Shown piece by piece: positions 37,617-47,356 of a stretch of 64,000 nt of DNA; position 1 is the first letter of the stretch, and every line of letters starts with the position of its first letter. The translations under genes were made by a program, and so were the position numbers. Under the pieces are notes generated by a model. The model was not told the origin of the DNA and searched no databases. It saw nothing but the letters and a program-made list of their open reading frames with translations. The DNA is from Streptomyces uncialis. GTDB lineage: Bacteria > Actinomycetota > Actinomycetes > Streptomycetales > Streptomycetaceae. The stretch is taken from positions 1,550,001-1,614,000 of the forward strand of contig NZ_CP109583.1 in the NCBI RefSeq assembly GCF_036250755.1, in the 5' to 3' direction.

Positions 37617-39212
37617 GCAGCCGTCCGCCGGGCTCTTGTCCCACTTGCTGTCGCCCCCGGACGCCCCGCACGCGGCGGCCGACCGGTCCGTCGCCGTGCC
37701 GGGTGTGCCGGTGGCCGCCGCGGCGGGGTCGACCGGGCCCAGCGGGGCGACCGGGCCGCCCGAGGTGACCGGACCCGGTGCCGGATCGGCGCGTATCAGC
37801 CCGCGGATCGCGGGTACCGACAGCAGCGCGACGGGGACGAGCAGGGCCATGCCTCCGCCGAAGAGCAGCACCGCGTCCGCTCCTCCGCCCTGGGCGGAGG
37901 CAGCGGGACCGGCGAGGGCCTGCCCGACGGGCACCATGGCGAGGGAACCGGCGACGTCGTACGCGTGGATGCGGTTCAGCACATCGGGCTGGACCTGGGT
38001 CTGCACGCTGGTCGCCCACATCACGCCCCAGAACGACAGCCCCGTGCCCGCGACGACGGCTCCGGCGCACATGGCGCCGACCCCGAGGTTCGCGCCGACC
38101 GTCGCCGGGTGGGCGGCGAAGGCGAACAGCGCGATGCTTCCGGCCCGGAGCATGTGCCGGGGCCGCAGCCGCAGGGCGAGCAGCCCGCCGATCACCGTTC
38201 CGGCGCCGAGGGCGGAGCTCACCAGGCCGTACGCGCGGGGGCCGTGGTCCTGGATCACCTCGGTGGCCACCAGGGGCACGGCCGGTCCCGCCACGGTGAT
38301 CATGTAGACGCACCAGATGGCGATGACGCCCCACAGCCAGGTGCGGGCCCGGAACTCCCGCCAGCCCTCGACCAGATCGCTGCGGAAGCCCGAGGTACGG
38401 GCACGGTCGGCGGGATCGGGGCCCGGTATCCGCAGGAGGAGCAGGCATGCCGCGCTGAGCGCGTAGGTCCCGGCGTGCGCGACGAAGACACCGCCCGCCG
38501 AGGAGAACGCGACGAGCAGTCCCGCGAGGGCGGGGCCCGCGAGATGGGCCACGGACTCGGCGACCCGGATCGCGCCGTTCGCCGCCTGGACGTCGGAGGC
38601 CAGCCGGGGCACCGTACTGGCGACGCCGGGCTGGAAGATCGCGGACGCGGCGCCGTTCACCGCGCCGATCACACATATCTGCCAGAGCACGACATGCCCG
38701 GCGAAGAAGAGGCCGGCGGCCAGTGCCTGGGAGACGAGACGGACGACATCGGAGCCGATCATCAGCAGCCGGGTGCTGAAACGGTCCGCGAACACCCCGC
38801 CGAAGATGACCAGCGCGGCGAAGCAGCCGACGGACGACCCCATCGCGAGCCCGACCGCGCCCGTGCCGTACCCGTGCTGGAGGAGGCCGGCCGCGAGGGC
38901 GACCGGAAGCATGGTGTCGCCGAGTTTGGCGACGGCACGGGCGGTGAAGAACAGACCGAAGTTCAAGGACCAGATGCTGGGGCCGCCGTGGCGCCCCTTG
39001 CCGGACAGCGGACCGCCCCGGCGTCCCGGGCCACCGCCCGCGCCGCGTCCGCCGAGCAGTCGTGGCCGACCGGACCGGCCACCGCCGGCAAGCCGCCCTG
39101 GGGAGCCGCCGGTTCGGCCCCGCCGGGCCGTCCCGTCGCCGTCCGCCCGTGACACCCATGACGCCCGAGGCACCCGACCGCCCATGGGCCTTACCGCAGA
39201 TACTCCGGACAT
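37596..39212 (-). CDS. MFS transporter
   Basis: 538 residues. After a basic, low-complexity N-terminus come about twelve helices beginning SIWSLNFGLFFTARAVAKLGDTML, with the helix 2-3 loop FADRFSTRLLM, and a Gly/Pro/Ala-rich C-tail. Looks like the TMEffluxPrtein (enterobactin-exporter-like) group. Start ATG at 39212 follows GGGGAGG; a GTG at 39224 is the alternative. Substrate unknown. Confidence 0.8.
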   Translation of the reverse strand: MSGVSAVRPMGGRVPRASWVSRADGDGTARRGRTGGSPGRLAGGGRSGRPRLLGGRGAGGGPGRRGGPLSGKGRHGGPSIWSLNFGLFFTARAVAKLGDTMLPVALAAGLLQHGYGTGAVGLAMGSSVGCFAALVIFGGVFADRFSTRLLMIGSDVVRLVSQALAAGLFFAGHVVLWQICVIGAVNGAASAIFQPGVASTVPRLASDVQAANGAIRVAESVAHLAGPALAGLLVAFSSAGGVFVAHAGTYALSAACLLLLRIPGPDPADRARTSGFRSDLVEGWREFRARTWLWGVIAIWCVYMITVAGPAVPLVATEVIQDHGPRAYGLVSSALGAGTVIGGLLALRLRPRHMLRAGSIALFAFAAHPATVGANLGVGAMCAGAVVAGTGLSFWGVMWATSVQTQVQPDVLNRIHAYDVAGSLAMVPVGQALAGPAASAQGGGADAVLLFGGGMALLVPVALLSVPAIRGLIRADPAPGPVTSGGPVAPLGPVDPAAAATGTPGTATDRSAAACGASGGDSKWDKSPADGCPPDRDR

Positions 39213-39356
39213 CGCTGCCCGCACCCCTCCCCCCGGACCTGCCCGATGGGCACGGCCCGGCTCCCCCGATCCGTCGGTCCCCTGACAACACGCGGAGCCC
39301 CCGACCCCCTCACACGATCATCGCAGCCGGACCCGCCCCGCCGAAAGCGATTTCCC

Positions 39357-39713
39357 TCACTGCGAGGCGAGGCCCAGACCGGGGTGGGCCTCCAGCAGGC
39401 GGTGCGGAGCGGCCTGCCGCCAGGAGTCGGCGAGGATGTCCGTCAGTTCACCGTCGTCCTCCAGGGCGGACAGCCGCACCCGGACCCAGGCGGAGAACGC
39501 CTCATGGTCCGCGACCCAGAACTTCCCGGGCTCGGCCAGCACCAGTTCGTCCCGCTCGGCCTTGGGGCAGCGCACGGCCATGGAGGTCTCCTTCTCCGGG
39601 AGGGTGGCGAACATCTTGCCCGCGACCCGGAACGTGGGCATGCTCCAGGCGGTCTTCTCCGTGGTGTCCGGGAAGGAGAGGGCGATACGGCGTACATCAT
39701 CAGCGTCCGGCAT
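39357..39713 (-). CDS. MmcQ/YjbR-family DNA-binding-like protein
   Basis: 118 residues: DDVRRIALSFPDTTEKTAWSMP, FRVAGKMFATLPEK, and VADHEAFSAWVRVRL, the pattern of the MmcQ/YjbR fold. Start ATG at 39713; upstream reading crosses a 15-bp repeat. Family function poorly defined. Confidence 0.85.
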   Translation of the reverse strand: MPDADDVRRIALSFPDTTEKTAWSMPTFRVAGKMFATLPEKETSMAVRCPKAERDELVLAEPGKFWVADHEAFSAWVRVRLSALEDDGELTDILADSWRQAAPHRLLEAHPGLGLASQ

Positions 39714-39773
39714 GCGAAGAACCGTAACCAACAGCACTGACAATCGCTCTCCGGGCGTCGGCCGACCGCCGGG

Positions 39774-39818
39774 CGCGGTGCGGGGCGGCGCGGTGCGGGG
39801 CGGCGCGGTGCGGGGCGG
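39774..39818. repeat. 15-bp tandem repeat, three perfect copies
   Basis: cgcggtgcggggcgg at 39774, 39789 and 39804, in the gap between the MmcQ/YjbR start and the GNAT stop. Confidence 0.95.
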
Positions 39819-39823
39819 GGACG

Positions 39824-40495
39824 CTACGCGTACGGAGCGCCCGTCCGTGCGCCGGACGCTCCCCGCGGTGCACCGGGGTCCGTACCACCCACGGCCGCCC
39901 CCGCCCCCGCTGATGCCGCGATCGCTTCCGCTCCCCCGCCCACGCCCGCCGCGCCGGTCCGCTTGTAGTACAGCGTCGTCGGGTGCAGCTTCCCGTACGG
40001 GTCGGCCGCGTAGTCGGGGATGGTGCCGGCGCGCTCCCAACCCGCCGCGCGGTACAGGCGCTCGGCCGGGCTGCCGGTCTCCGTGTCGAGGTGGAGCAGC
40101 CGGGCCCCGCGCCGAGCGGCGCCCTGCTCCGCGGCGGTGAGCAGCGTACGGCCGAGGCCCTGGCCCCGGGCGCGGCGATGGACCATCAGTTTCACGATCT
40201 CCGCACGGTGTCGGCCGTTGGGTTTGTCACCGAACCGGACACCGATCGTGCCGGTCACCCCTTCGGCGTCCCGGGCCATCCAGACGGCGAGCAGTCCGGA
40301 ATCGACGGCGGACGCCTGGTCGCGCCAGAACTCGGCGGCGCCCGTACGGTCCAGCGACTCCAGGAAGCCGAGTGAGGCGCCCGCGTGGACGGTGTCCAGC
40401 AGGAGGTCCGCGAGCGGACCGGCGGCGGCGAGGAGTTCGCCGCCGGTGCGCAGCCGGCTCACGTCCGCGGTCACGGCGGTACGACCACCCGTCAT
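39824..40495 (-). CDS. GNAT-family N-acetyltransferase
   Basis: 223 residues. Acetyl-CoA-binding motif A RRARGQGLGRTLLTAAEQGAARRG near 110-135 and the C-terminal LHLDTETGSPAERLYRAAGW (motif B). Overlaps the XRE-cupin stop by 4 bases (ATGA at 40492-40495), so the pair is co-translated. Substrate unknown; an aminoglycoside- or polyamine-like target is possible. The C-tail is Gly/Ala-rich. Confidence 0.88.
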   Translation of the reverse strand: MTGGRTAVTADVSRLRTGGELLAAAGPLADLLLDTVHAGASLGFLESLDRTGAAEFWRDQASAVDSGLLAVWMARDAEGVTGTIGVRFGDKPNGRHRAEIVKLMVHRRARGQGLGRTLLTAAEQGAARRGARLLHLDTETGSPAERLYRAAGWERAGTIPDYAADPYGKLHPTTLYYKRTGAAGVGGGAEAIAASAGAGAAVGGTDPGAPRGASGARTGAPYA

Positions 40496-41133
40496 GGCAG
40501 CACCACCACCAGCGTGTAGCGCGCGGCGCCAGGTCCGGGGCAGGTGAAGCGGGTCGCTCCCCGTACCCGGAACCGCAGGCAGTCGCCCGGGCCCAGCCGG
40601 TGGGCCGTTCCCTGCACGGTGATCTCCAGCGTTCCCTCCCGCACCCAGACATGCTGTTCGAGCCCCGGCACGGGCGGCCGGTCGTACCGCAGGTCGGCGC
40701 CGGGGTCGAGGCGCCCTTCGACCAGTTCGGCACGGAAACCCGGCTGGGGCGGTGAGACGGAACGCCGTACGAAGCCGGAGTCCGGGTCGGTCCACACGGC
40801 CTGGTCGTCGGCGCGGACGAGTTGCGGGGCCAGCGCCTCGACCTCGCCGAGGAGCTGGGACATCGTGCGGCCGTGGACGGCGCAGAGCCGGTTCAGCAGG
40901 GCGGCGGTGGGGCTGATCTCGGCGCGTTCGGCCCGCGAGAGGGTGGAGCGGCTGATCCCGGTGCGCTCGGCGAGCTCTCCGAGCGACCAGCCGCGCTCGG
41001 CGCGGAGCTCGGCCAGCCGGATCGCGAGCCGCGCGTCCACGTCGTCGGCGCCGTCCGGGATGCCGGGGGTGCTCTCCGTGTCGGGGACGCCGGGAGCGGT
41101 GTGGGGGTCGCCAGACCCGGACGCTTGTTTCAT
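40492..41133 (-). CDS. XRE-family regulator with cupin domain
   Basis: 213 residues: an XRE HTH (LAELRAERGWSLGELAERTGISRSTLSRAER) near 40-80 and a C-terminal cupin (LEQHVWVREGTLEITVQGTAHRLGPGDCLRFR). The start codon abuts a perfect palindrome that carries the -10 box, so it is probably leaderless and self-repressed. The cupin likely senses a small metabolite linked to the GNAT partner. Confidence 0.9.
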   Translation of the reverse strand: MKQASGSGDPHTAPGVPDTESTPGIPDGADDVDARLAIRLAELRAERGWSLGELAERTGISRSTLSRAERAEISPTAALLNRLCAVHGRTMSQLLGEVEALAPQLVRADDQAVWTDPDSGFVRRSVSPPQPGFRAELVEGRLDPGADLRYDRPPVPGLEQHVWVREGTLEITVQGTAHRLGPGDCLRFRVRGATRFTCPGPGAARYTLVVVLP

Positions 41134-41154
41134 ATTCGGGATCGTATCCCGAAT
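41134..41154 (-). promoter_or_regulatory. Leaderless promoter with embedded operator
   Basis: Perfect inverted repeat ATTCGGGAT - ACG - ATCCCGAAT read on the coding strand. It contains TACGAT as a -10-like box, and the ATG begins right after the palindrome (7 bases past the box), where a transcription start is expected. No ribosome site is present. Confidence 0.7.
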
Positions 41155-41383
41155 GCGGGACGCCGGAAAGCGGATTTCGCCTCACCCGGCCATGGGCCGG
41201 CCCATCGCCTGCCACGTGAGCCGATCCGGCCCGCACGTCCGGGCTCGCACGTCCAGCCCGTGTGTCCAGCCCGTGTGTCCAGGCCGCACGTCCAGCCCGC
41301 AGGCTGCCGCGCCCGGCACCGGCCCGCCGATCCCGATCACGCCCCCGCCCCGCTCCGTCACCGCTACGGCCGCGCAGCCGCGC

Positions 41384-42301
41384 CTACCCGGCTGTCTCGT
41401 CCACCGGTGCCGCGCTGCCCAGGGCCGCCAGGACCGGACGGATCAGCGGATGCTCCTCCGCGCCGCAGCGCACCGCGGCGAACACCCGGCGGGTGGGCGC
41501 CGCCCCGTCGACCGGGCGTACGGCGACCTCACCGAGGTCCGTCCCGCGCAGCGCCGAGCGGGGCACGAGGGCGACCCCGGCGCCCGCCGACGCGAGGGCC
41601 ACCACCGCGCGGAAGTCGTCGGACTGGTGCTCAAGGCGGGGCTGGAACCCCGCGTGCTCGCAGGCCAGGACCACCACGTCATGGCAGGGGTTGCCCGGAT
41701 AAGGGCCGATCCACGGGTCCTTGGCCAGCTCCGCGAGCGGAATCCGCCCTGCGCCGGCGAGCCGGTGGGCCAGGGGCACCACGGCGTCGAAGGGCTCCAC
41801 GTAGAGGGGCAGCCGGGTCAGCCGGGGGTCGTCCGCGCCCGGGGCGCCCCGGTACTCGACGGCCACCGCGATGTCGACCTGCCGGTCCAGGACCATCGTG
41901 AGGCTGGCGTCGCCCTCGGCGTCCTGGACCCGGACCCCGATCCCCGGGGCCAGCACCGCGAGCCGGGTGAGGGCGGGGGCGACCACCAGACCGATCCCCG
42001 TGGCGAAGGCGGCGACGGTGACCGTGCCCGCCGCGCCCGAGCCGTACGCGGCGAGTTCGGCCTCGGCGCGTTCTAGCTGGGCGAGCACGGCGTGGGTGTG
42101 GCGCAGCAGGATCTCGCCCGCCGGGGTGAGCCGGACACCCCGCGCGCCGCGGTCGACGAGCCGGTGCCCGGTCTCCTGCTCCAGGGCGGTGAGCTGCTGG
42201 GACACGGCGGACGGGGTCAGATAGAGCGCGGCCGCGGCGGCGGTGACCGTCCGGTGGTCTGCCACCGCGCGCAGGATGTGCAGCCGCCGCGCCTCGATCA
42301 T
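41384..42301 (-). CDS. LysR-family transcriptional regulator
   Basis: 305 residues with the N-terminal LysR HTH (LHILRAVADHRTVTAAAAALYLTPSAVSQQLTALE) and a periplasmic-binding-protein-like effector domain. It is followed upstream on the same strand by kbl, 96 bp away. May regulate threonine degradation, or another local operon; direct evidence is lacking. Confidence 0.9.
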   Translation of the reverse strand: MIEARRLHILRAVADHRTVTAAAAALYLTPSAVSQQLTALEQETGHRLVDRGARGVRLTPAGEILLRHTHAVLAQLERAEAELAAYGSGAAGTVTVAAFATGIGLVVAPALTRLAVLAPGIGVRVQDAEGDASLTMVLDRQVDIAVAVEYRGAPGADDPRLTRLPLYVEPFDAVVPLAHRLAGAGRIPLAELAKDPWIGPYPGNPCHDVVVLACEHAGFQPRLEHQSDDFRAVVALASAGAGVALVPRSALRGTDLGEVAVRPVDGAAPTRRVFAAVRCGAEEHPLIRPVLAALGSAAPVDETAG

Positions 42302-42397
42302 GTCCGTGCCTCGCTCATACGGGTGATTCTCGCAGGAGCGAGGGCCGGCCCGGACGACGGACAGCTCAGCCGGCAGCCGGGGCAGGCGCCGGACGGC

Positions 42398-43627
42398 TCA
42401 GACCGCCGAACGCTCCCGCGCCAGCTCCGCGCGGGCGGCCACGAACGCGTCGACCGCGTGGTCGACGTCCTCGGTGGAGTGCGCCGCGGAGAGCTGGACC
42501 CGGATGCGGGCGCGGCCCTGGGGGACAACCGGGTACGAGAAGCCGATCACGTACACGCCCCGGTCGAGCAGCAGTTCCGCGATACGGGCGGCCTCGGCGG
42601 CGTCCCCGATCATGACGGGCACGATGGGGTGGTCCCCGGCGAGGATGTCGAAGCCCTCGGCCGTCATCCGCGAGCGGAACAGGGCGGTGTTGTCGGCGAG
42701 CCGGGTCCGCAGGTCGTCGGCGGACTCCAGCAGGTCGAGGACCGTGAGGGAGGCGGCGGCGATGACGGGGGCGAGTGTGTTGGAGAAGAGGTACGGGCGG
42801 GAGCGCTGGCGCAGCAGGGCGACGATCTCGGCGCGTGCGGCGACATAGCCGCCGGAGGCTCCGCCGAGTGCCTTGCCGAGGGTGCCGGTGATGATGTCGA
42901 CGCGGTCGGAGACACCGTGCAGGGCGGGGGTGCCGCGGCCACCGGGTCCGGTGAAGCCGACGGCGTGCGAGTCGTCGACCATGACCATGGCGTCGTAGCG
43001 GTCGGCGAGGTCGCAGATGGCGTCCAGGGGTGCCACGTAGCCGTCCATGGAGAACACGCCGTCGGTGACGATCAGTCGGCGCCGGGCGTCGGACGCGTCC
43101 TTGAGCTGCTGCTCCAGGTCGGCGAGGTCGCGGTTGGCGTAGCGGAAGCGGCGGGCCTTGGAGAGCCGGATGCCGTCGATGATGGAGGCGTGGTTGAGGG
43201 CGTCGGAGATGACGGCGTCCTCCGGGCCGAGCAGGGTCTCGAAGACGCCGCCGTTGGCGTCGAAGCAGGAGGAGTACAGGACGGTGTCCTCCTGGCCGAG
43301 GAACGCCGACAGCCGGGCCTCCAGTTCCTTGTGGACCTCCTGGGTGCCGCAGATGAAGCGGACCGAGGCCATGCCGTAGCCCCAGCGGTCGAGCGCGCGG
43401 TGGGCGGCGGCGACGACATCGGGGTGGTCCGCGAGGCCCAGGTAGTTGTTGGCGCAGAAGTTCAGCACCTCGCGGACGGCGGGGGTGTCCTCGCCCGGCC
43501 GGGCGCCCGCGACGACGCCCACCGTCGCGGACTGCGGGGTGCCGATGACGCGTTCGGGCTTGTGCAGTCCGGCGGCGCGGATCTCGTCGAGGGTGGCACG
43601 CAGGTCGTCACGCACGGAGTCGAACAT
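42398..43627 (-). CDS. kbl: 2-amino-3-ketobutyrate CoA ligase (glycine C-acetyltransferase)
   Basis: 409 residues, alpha-oxoamine synthase family of PLP enzymes. [12 protein letters not shown] and [21 protein letters not shown] are diagnostic; the PLP Lys lies in GTLGKALGG, and [10 protein letters not shown] carries the PLP-binding His. Cleaves 2-amino-3-ketobutyrate with CoA to glycine and acetyl-CoA, following Tdh. ATG at 43627. In the tdh-kbl operon, separated by 259 bp with a 19-bp tandem repeat. Confidence 0.95.
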   Translation of the reverse strand: MFDSVRDDLRATLDEIRAAGLHKPERVIGTPQSATVGVVAGARPGEDTPAVREVLNFCANNYLGLADHPDVVAAAHRALDRWGYGMASVRFICGTQEVHKELEARLSAFLGQEDTVLYSSCFDANGGVFETLLGPEDAVISDALNHASIIDGIRLSKARRFRYANRDLADLEQQLKDASDARRRLIVTDGVFSMDGYVAPLDAICDLADRYDAMVMVDDSHAVGFTGPGGRGTPALHGVSDRVDIITGTLGKALGGASGGYVAARAEIVALLRQRSRPYLFSNTLAPVIAAASLTVLDLLESADDLRTRLADNTALFRSRMTAEGFDILAGDHPIVPVMIGDAAEAARIAELLLDRGVYVIGFSYPVVPQGRARIRVQLSAAHSTEDVDHAVDAFVAARAELARERSAV

Positions 43628-43710
43628 GGTCCGGTCCAGTCCTTCGGGTCGGTGAGCTCGGGTCAATGGCTCGGGTACGGGGGAAGCCGCGGGGACGGCT
43701 CGGGAGTGAG

Positions 43711-43878
43711 CGGGTGCGGGGGCGCGGGAGGGGTGCGGGGGCGCGGGAGGGGTGCGGGGGCGCGGGAGGGGTGCGGGGGCGCGGGAGGGGTGCGGGGGCG
43801 CGGGAGGGGTGCGGGGGCGCGGGAGGGGTGCGGGGGCGCGGGAGGGGTGCGGGGGCGCGGGAGGGGTGCGGGGGCGCG
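43711..43878. repeat. 19-bp G-rich tandem repeat, about nine copies
   Basis: A 19-bp unit (aggggtgcgggggcgcggg) recurs without error; the t of ggtgc falls at 43715 and then every 19 bases to 43867, i.e. nine times. G-tracts of 3-5 are on the plus strand, so it can form G-quadruplexes; the tdh-kbl transcript is C-rich there. Confidence 0.95.
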
Positions 43879-43886
43879 GTGCGGGC

Positions 43887-44915
43887 TCAGTCGGTCCAGT
43901 CGAGGATGATCTTGCCGCCGCGGCCGCTCGCGGCGTCCTCGAACGCCGCCTCGTGGTCGCGGTAGCCGTAGCGGCCGGTGATCACCGGGGCGAGGTCGAG
44001 CCCGCCTTCGAGCAGGACGGACATGGCGTACCAGGTCTCGAACATCTCACGGCCGTAGATGCCCTTGACCGTGATCATCGAGGTGACGATCCGGGACCAG
44101 TCGACCGCGAACTCCTCGGCGGGCAGGCCGAGCATGGCGATCCGGCCGCCGTGGGTCATGTTGGCGATCATGTCGCGCATGGCCTCGGGGCGGCCGGACA
44201 TCTCCAGGCCGATGTCGAAGCCCTCGCGCAGCCCGAGCTGCCGCTGTCCGTCGGCGATGGTGGACGTGCCGACGTTCAGGGCGAGGCTGACCCCGATCTT
44301 CCGGGCGAGTTCGAGGCGTTCCTCGCTGATGTCGGTGATGACGACATTGCGGGCGCCCGCGTGCCGGGCGACGGCGGCGGCCATCAGCCCGATGGGTCCG
44401 GCCCCGGTGATCAGTACGTCCTCGCCGACCAGCGGGAACGACAGGGCGGTGTGCACGGCGTTGCCGAACGGGTCGAAGATCGCGGCGACATCGAGGTCGA
44501 CGGGGACCCGGTGCACCCAGACGTTCGCGGCGGGCAGGACCACGTACTCGGCGAAGGCGCCGTCCCGGCCGACCCCGAGGCCGACCGTGGCGCGGCACAG
44601 ATGGCGCCGACCGGCCTGGCAGTTGCGGCACTTGCCGCACACGAGGTGTCCTTCGCCGCTGACGCGGTCGCCGGGGGTGATGTCCTGGACGTCGGGGCCG
44701 GTCCGTACGACCACGCCGACGAACTCGTGGCCGAGCACGAGGGGGGTGCTGATGGTCCGCCGGGCCCAGCCGTCCCAGGCCCGGATGTGGAGGTCGGTGC
44801 CGCAGATCCCGGTGCGTTCGACCTTGATGAGGACATCGCCGGGACCGACGGCCGGTTCGGGGACGTCCATGAGCCGCAGCCCCGGTTCCGCCCGGTCCTT
44901 GACCAGTGCCTTCAT
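43887..44915 (-). CDS. tdh: L-threonine 3-dehydrogenase
   Basis: 342 residues, zinc-dependent medium-chain dehydrogenase. [16 protein letters not shown] and the GHEFVG motif with structural-zinc cysteines [15 protein letters not shown] are complete; [18 protein letters not shown] is the NAD-binding turn. Oxidises threonine to 2-amino-3-ketobutyrate for Kbl. ATG at 44915 follows AGGGAGC. Confidence 0.95.
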   Translation of the reverse strand: MKALVKDRAEPGLRLMDVPEPAVGPGDVLIKVERTGICGTDLHIRAWDGWARRTISTPLVLGHEFVGVVVRTGPDVQDITPGDRVSGEGHLVCGKCRNCQAGRRHLCRATVGLGVGRDGAFAEYVVLPAANVWVHRVPVDLDVAAIFDPFGNAVHTALSFPLVGEDVLITGAGPIGLMAAAVARHAGARNVVITDISEERLELARKIGVSLALNVGTSTIADGQRQLGLREGFDIGLEMSGRPEAMRDMIANMTHGGRIAMLGLPAEEFAVDWSRIVTSMITVKGIYGREMFETWYAMSVLLEGGLDLAPVITGRYGYRDHEAAFEDAASGRGGKIILDWTD

Positions 44916-45225
44916 CGCCACGGCTCCCTGTCGTCGTCGCACACCCCGGTACGGCACGGCGGGGTTTCGCCGTTCCGTGCGGGGTGGAGGGGCGGCAGGG
45001 GCGGGCGGTTGCGGGCCTCGACTGCCGACACGGTACGAATCTGCCGTACGGCGCGGCCGGGGTCCATCGAGGATTTCTTAAGCGCCCTCGCAGGTTTCCT
45101 TCAGGCCGGTCCCTTCAGGCCGGCTCCTCAAGGACAGTCCCTCCAGGCCAGGGGGACGGAGCAGCCGCTCAGACGGGGTTGCCGGGGGCCGTGCGGCGAC
45201 GGGGTGCGGGACCGGCTGCCCCGGG
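44916..45225. other. Promoter region of tdh-kbl
   Basis: 310 bp between tdh and the GAF gene stop. Direct repeats ccttcaggccgg at 45098 and 45112 (14 bp apart) may be a regulator site. No gene. Confidence 0.4.
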
Positions 45226-45807
45226 TCACAGCAGGCCGTCCTCCCGGTGGCGGATCTCGTCCGCCAGTTCCGCGGCCATGGCCTTGATGGTCTCCAGTCC
45301 GGGCCGTCCCCAGGGGCGGGGTTCGGTGTCCGCCACGCTCACGGTGCCGAGCGCGATCCCCGTCCGGTCGATGAGCGGGGCGCCCAGGTACGAGCGCACC
45401 CCGGTGTCGTCGACCACGGGGTTCCCGGCGAACCGGGGATAGTCGCGGACGTCCCCGAGGACGAGGGCCTTGCGCCGGACGACGACGTACGGGCAGAAGC
45501 CGCGGTCGCGCGACATCCGGCGGCCCGGGGCCGAGCCCTCCGGGCCGGGCGCGGCCCCGAGCGCCCGGGACGAGCGGCCGTCGGGGGTGTGCAGCCCGGA
45601 CAGGAACTGCTCGTGCTCGTCGATGAAGTTGACGAGCGCGAACGGGGCCCCGGTGACCTCGGCGAGCCGGTCCGCGAACCGGTCGAACACCGGGTCGGGC
45701 GCGCTGCCGAGGCCCAGCGCCCGCAGCCGCCGGGCCCGTTCGGGCGCCTCCCGGTCGACCGGGGTCATCAGGAAGGGCAGCGGCCGGACGGCCGGCTCGT
45801 ACCTCAT
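45226..45807 (-). CDS. GAF-domain protein, fifth gene of the conservon
   Basis: 193 residues with a GAF domain (FALVNFIDEHEQFLSGL, then DRGFCPYVVVRRKALVLGDV and SYLGAPLIDRTGIALGTVSVAD). ATG overlaps the cvnD stop by 4 bases (45804-45807), so it belongs to the conservon operon. Likely a small-molecule sensor feeding into the GTPase switch; ligand unknown. Confidence 0.88.
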   Translation of the reverse strand: MRYEPAVRPLPFLMTPVDREAPERARRLRALGLGSAPDPVFDRFADRLAEVTGAPFALVNFIDEHEQFLSGLHTPDGRSSRALGAAPGPEGSAPGRRMSRDRGFCPYVVVRRKALVLGDVRDYPRFAGNPVVDDTGVRSYLGAPLIDRTGIALGTVSVADTEPRPWGRPGLETIKAMAAELADEIRHREDGLL

Positions 45808-46403
45808 GTACGTGCCTCGTGCCCCGCCGGGTGCGCCGGGGCGTAGGCGATGAGGTGCTGGACGAGCGTGAGCAGGGTCTGGACCCCGGAGCTGGAGATC
45901 CGCGCGTCGCAGCGGACGACGGGCACCTCCGGGTCCAGGTCGATGGCCGCGCGGACCTCGTCGGGGTCGTAGCGGTGGGAGCCGTCGAACTCGTTGACGG
46001 CGAGGATGAAGGCCATCCCCCGCTGTTCGAAGAAGTCGACGGCGGGGAAGCACTCCTCCAGCCTGCGGGTGTCCGCGAGGATCACCGCGCCGAGCGCGCC
46101 TTCGGAGAGTTCGTCCCACATGAACCAGAAGCGTTCCTGGCCGGGGGTGCCGAACAGGTACAGGACGTGTTCCGCGTCCAGGGTGATCCGGCCGAAGTCC
46201 ATGGCCACGGTCGTCTGGGTCTTGTTCTCGACCCCCTCCAGGCTGTCGGTCGCCGCGCTGACCGTGGTGAGGAGTTCCTCGGTGCTCAGCGGCGCGATCT
46301 CGCTGACGGCACCCACGAAGGTCGTCTTGCCGACCCCGAAGCCTCCCGCGACCAGGATCTTGAGCGCTGTCGGGAAGGGGTCAGAGCTGTCGTCGTAGTC
46401 CAT
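45804..46403 (-). CDS. cvnD: Conservon GTP-binding protein CvnD
   Basis: 199 residues, Ras-like GTPase: Walker A VAGGFGVGKTTFVGAVSE, switch II-like LFGTPGQERFWFMWDEL and the base-recognition VNEFDGSHRYD where NKxD is VNEFDG. Starts inside the cvnC stop. GTP-driven switch of the conservon. Confidence 0.95.
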   Translation of the reverse strand: MDYDDSSDPFPTALKILVAGGFGVGKTTFVGAVSEIAPLSTEELLTTVSAATDSLEGVENKTQTTVAMDFGRITLDAEHVLYLFGTPGQERFWFMWDELSEGALGAVILADTRRLEECFPAVDFFEQRGMAFILAVNEFDGSHRYDPDEVRAAIDLDPEVPVVRCDARISSSGVQTLLTLVQHLIAYAPAHPAGHEART

Positions 46404-46758
46404 CGAGCACTGCCTCCAGAAGGGACCGGTCCGTGGGGTTGTGGAAGAGGGCGGGCGGTTTCATGGTGAGCGCCCCGCAGTCGACCAGGTCGGAGAGCAG
46501 CACCTTGGTCACGGCCACGGGCAGCCGGAGCTGGGCCGCGGCCTCCGCCACGGAGACGGGGCCCGCGCACAGGGCGAGTGCCTGGGCGTGTTCGGGGCCG
46601 AGGTAGCCGAAGGGGGTGGCGCCGGTGCTCATCACCTGCGACATCAGGTCCAGCGCCGTCGTGGGACGGGTGCGGCCGTTGCTCACCGTGTAGGGGCGGA
46701 CCAGGCGGCCCGCCGCCTCGTCGAGCCATGGACCGTCCTTCGGCGCGACCACGCTCAC
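46381..46758 (-). CDS. cvnC: Conservon protein CvnC (DUF742)
   Basis: 125 residues with the DUF742 pattern RPYTVSNGRTRPTTALDLMSQVMSTG and SVAEAAAQLRLPVAVTKVLLSDLVD, a winged-helix-like fold. Overlaps cvnB by 4 and cvnD by 23 bases. Confidence 0.95.
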   Translation of the reverse strand: MSVVAPKDGPWLDEAAGRLVRPYTVSNGRTRPTTALDLMSQVMSTGATPFGYLGPEHAQALALCAGPVSVAEAAAQLRLPVAVTKVLLSDLVDCGALTMKPPALFHNPTDRSLLEAVLDGLRRQL

Positions 46759-47195
46759 GGCCTCATCGCCGGGGAGTCGACGCGGACGGAGGACAGCCGG
46801 GGGGCGGTCGCCAGATAGGGCCGGACGCTCTTGACCAGCATCGCCATCTCGTAGCCGAGGACGGCGGCGTCCGCCTCCCGACCGGCGAGGACCGCGAGGC
46901 AGGTGCCTGATCCGGCGGTGGACACGAACAGCAGGGTGGCGTCGAGTTCGACGACCACCTGCCGTACGTCCCCGCCGTCGCCGAAGCGGGCACCGGCGCT
47001 GCGGCCGAGGGAGTAGAGCCCGGACGCCAGCGCGGCCATGTGGTCGGCGCCGTCCGGGTCGAGGCCGTGCACCGACTTGACCAGACCGTCGGAGGACAGC
47101 AGGACCGCGCTGCGGGTGTGGGGCACACGCTGGACCAGACCGCTCATCAGCCAGTCGAGATCGGATGCCTGGCCGGTGTGCGCGTCGCTCGCCAT
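46755..47195 (-). CDS. cvnB: Conservon roadblock/LC7 protein CvnB
   Basis: 146 residues: roadblock/LC7 domain with LDWLMSGLVQRVPHTRSAVLLSSDGLVKSVHGLD, implicated as GTPase-activating partner for CvnD. ATG at 47195. Second gene of the operon. Confidence 0.95.
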   Translation of the reverse strand: MASDAHTGQASDLDWLMSGLVQRVPHTRSAVLLSSDGLVKSVHGLDPDGADHMAALASGLYSLGRSAGARFGDGGDVRQVVVELDATLLFVSTAGSGTCLAVLAGREADAAVLGYEMAMLVKSVRPYLATAPRLSSVRVDSPAMRP

Positions 47196-47356
47196 GGTGG
47201 ATGGACTCCTTGGGGGTGCGGGGAAGGCGGAACGGGGTGGGGGCGGCTCGTGCGAGGGGCGGGCGGGGCCGTGGGCGGAGACCCGGGCGGGTCCGGCCCG
47301 GGCGGGCGGGTCCTGGGACGGGGGTGGGGGTCCCGGGCGGACCCGGGCGGCCGGGG

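Noticed and set aside
43711..43878. Repetitive Gly/Arg/Ala protein encoded by the 19-bp array
   Set aside because: 19 is not a multiple of 3 and the array sits between genes of an operon on the other strand.
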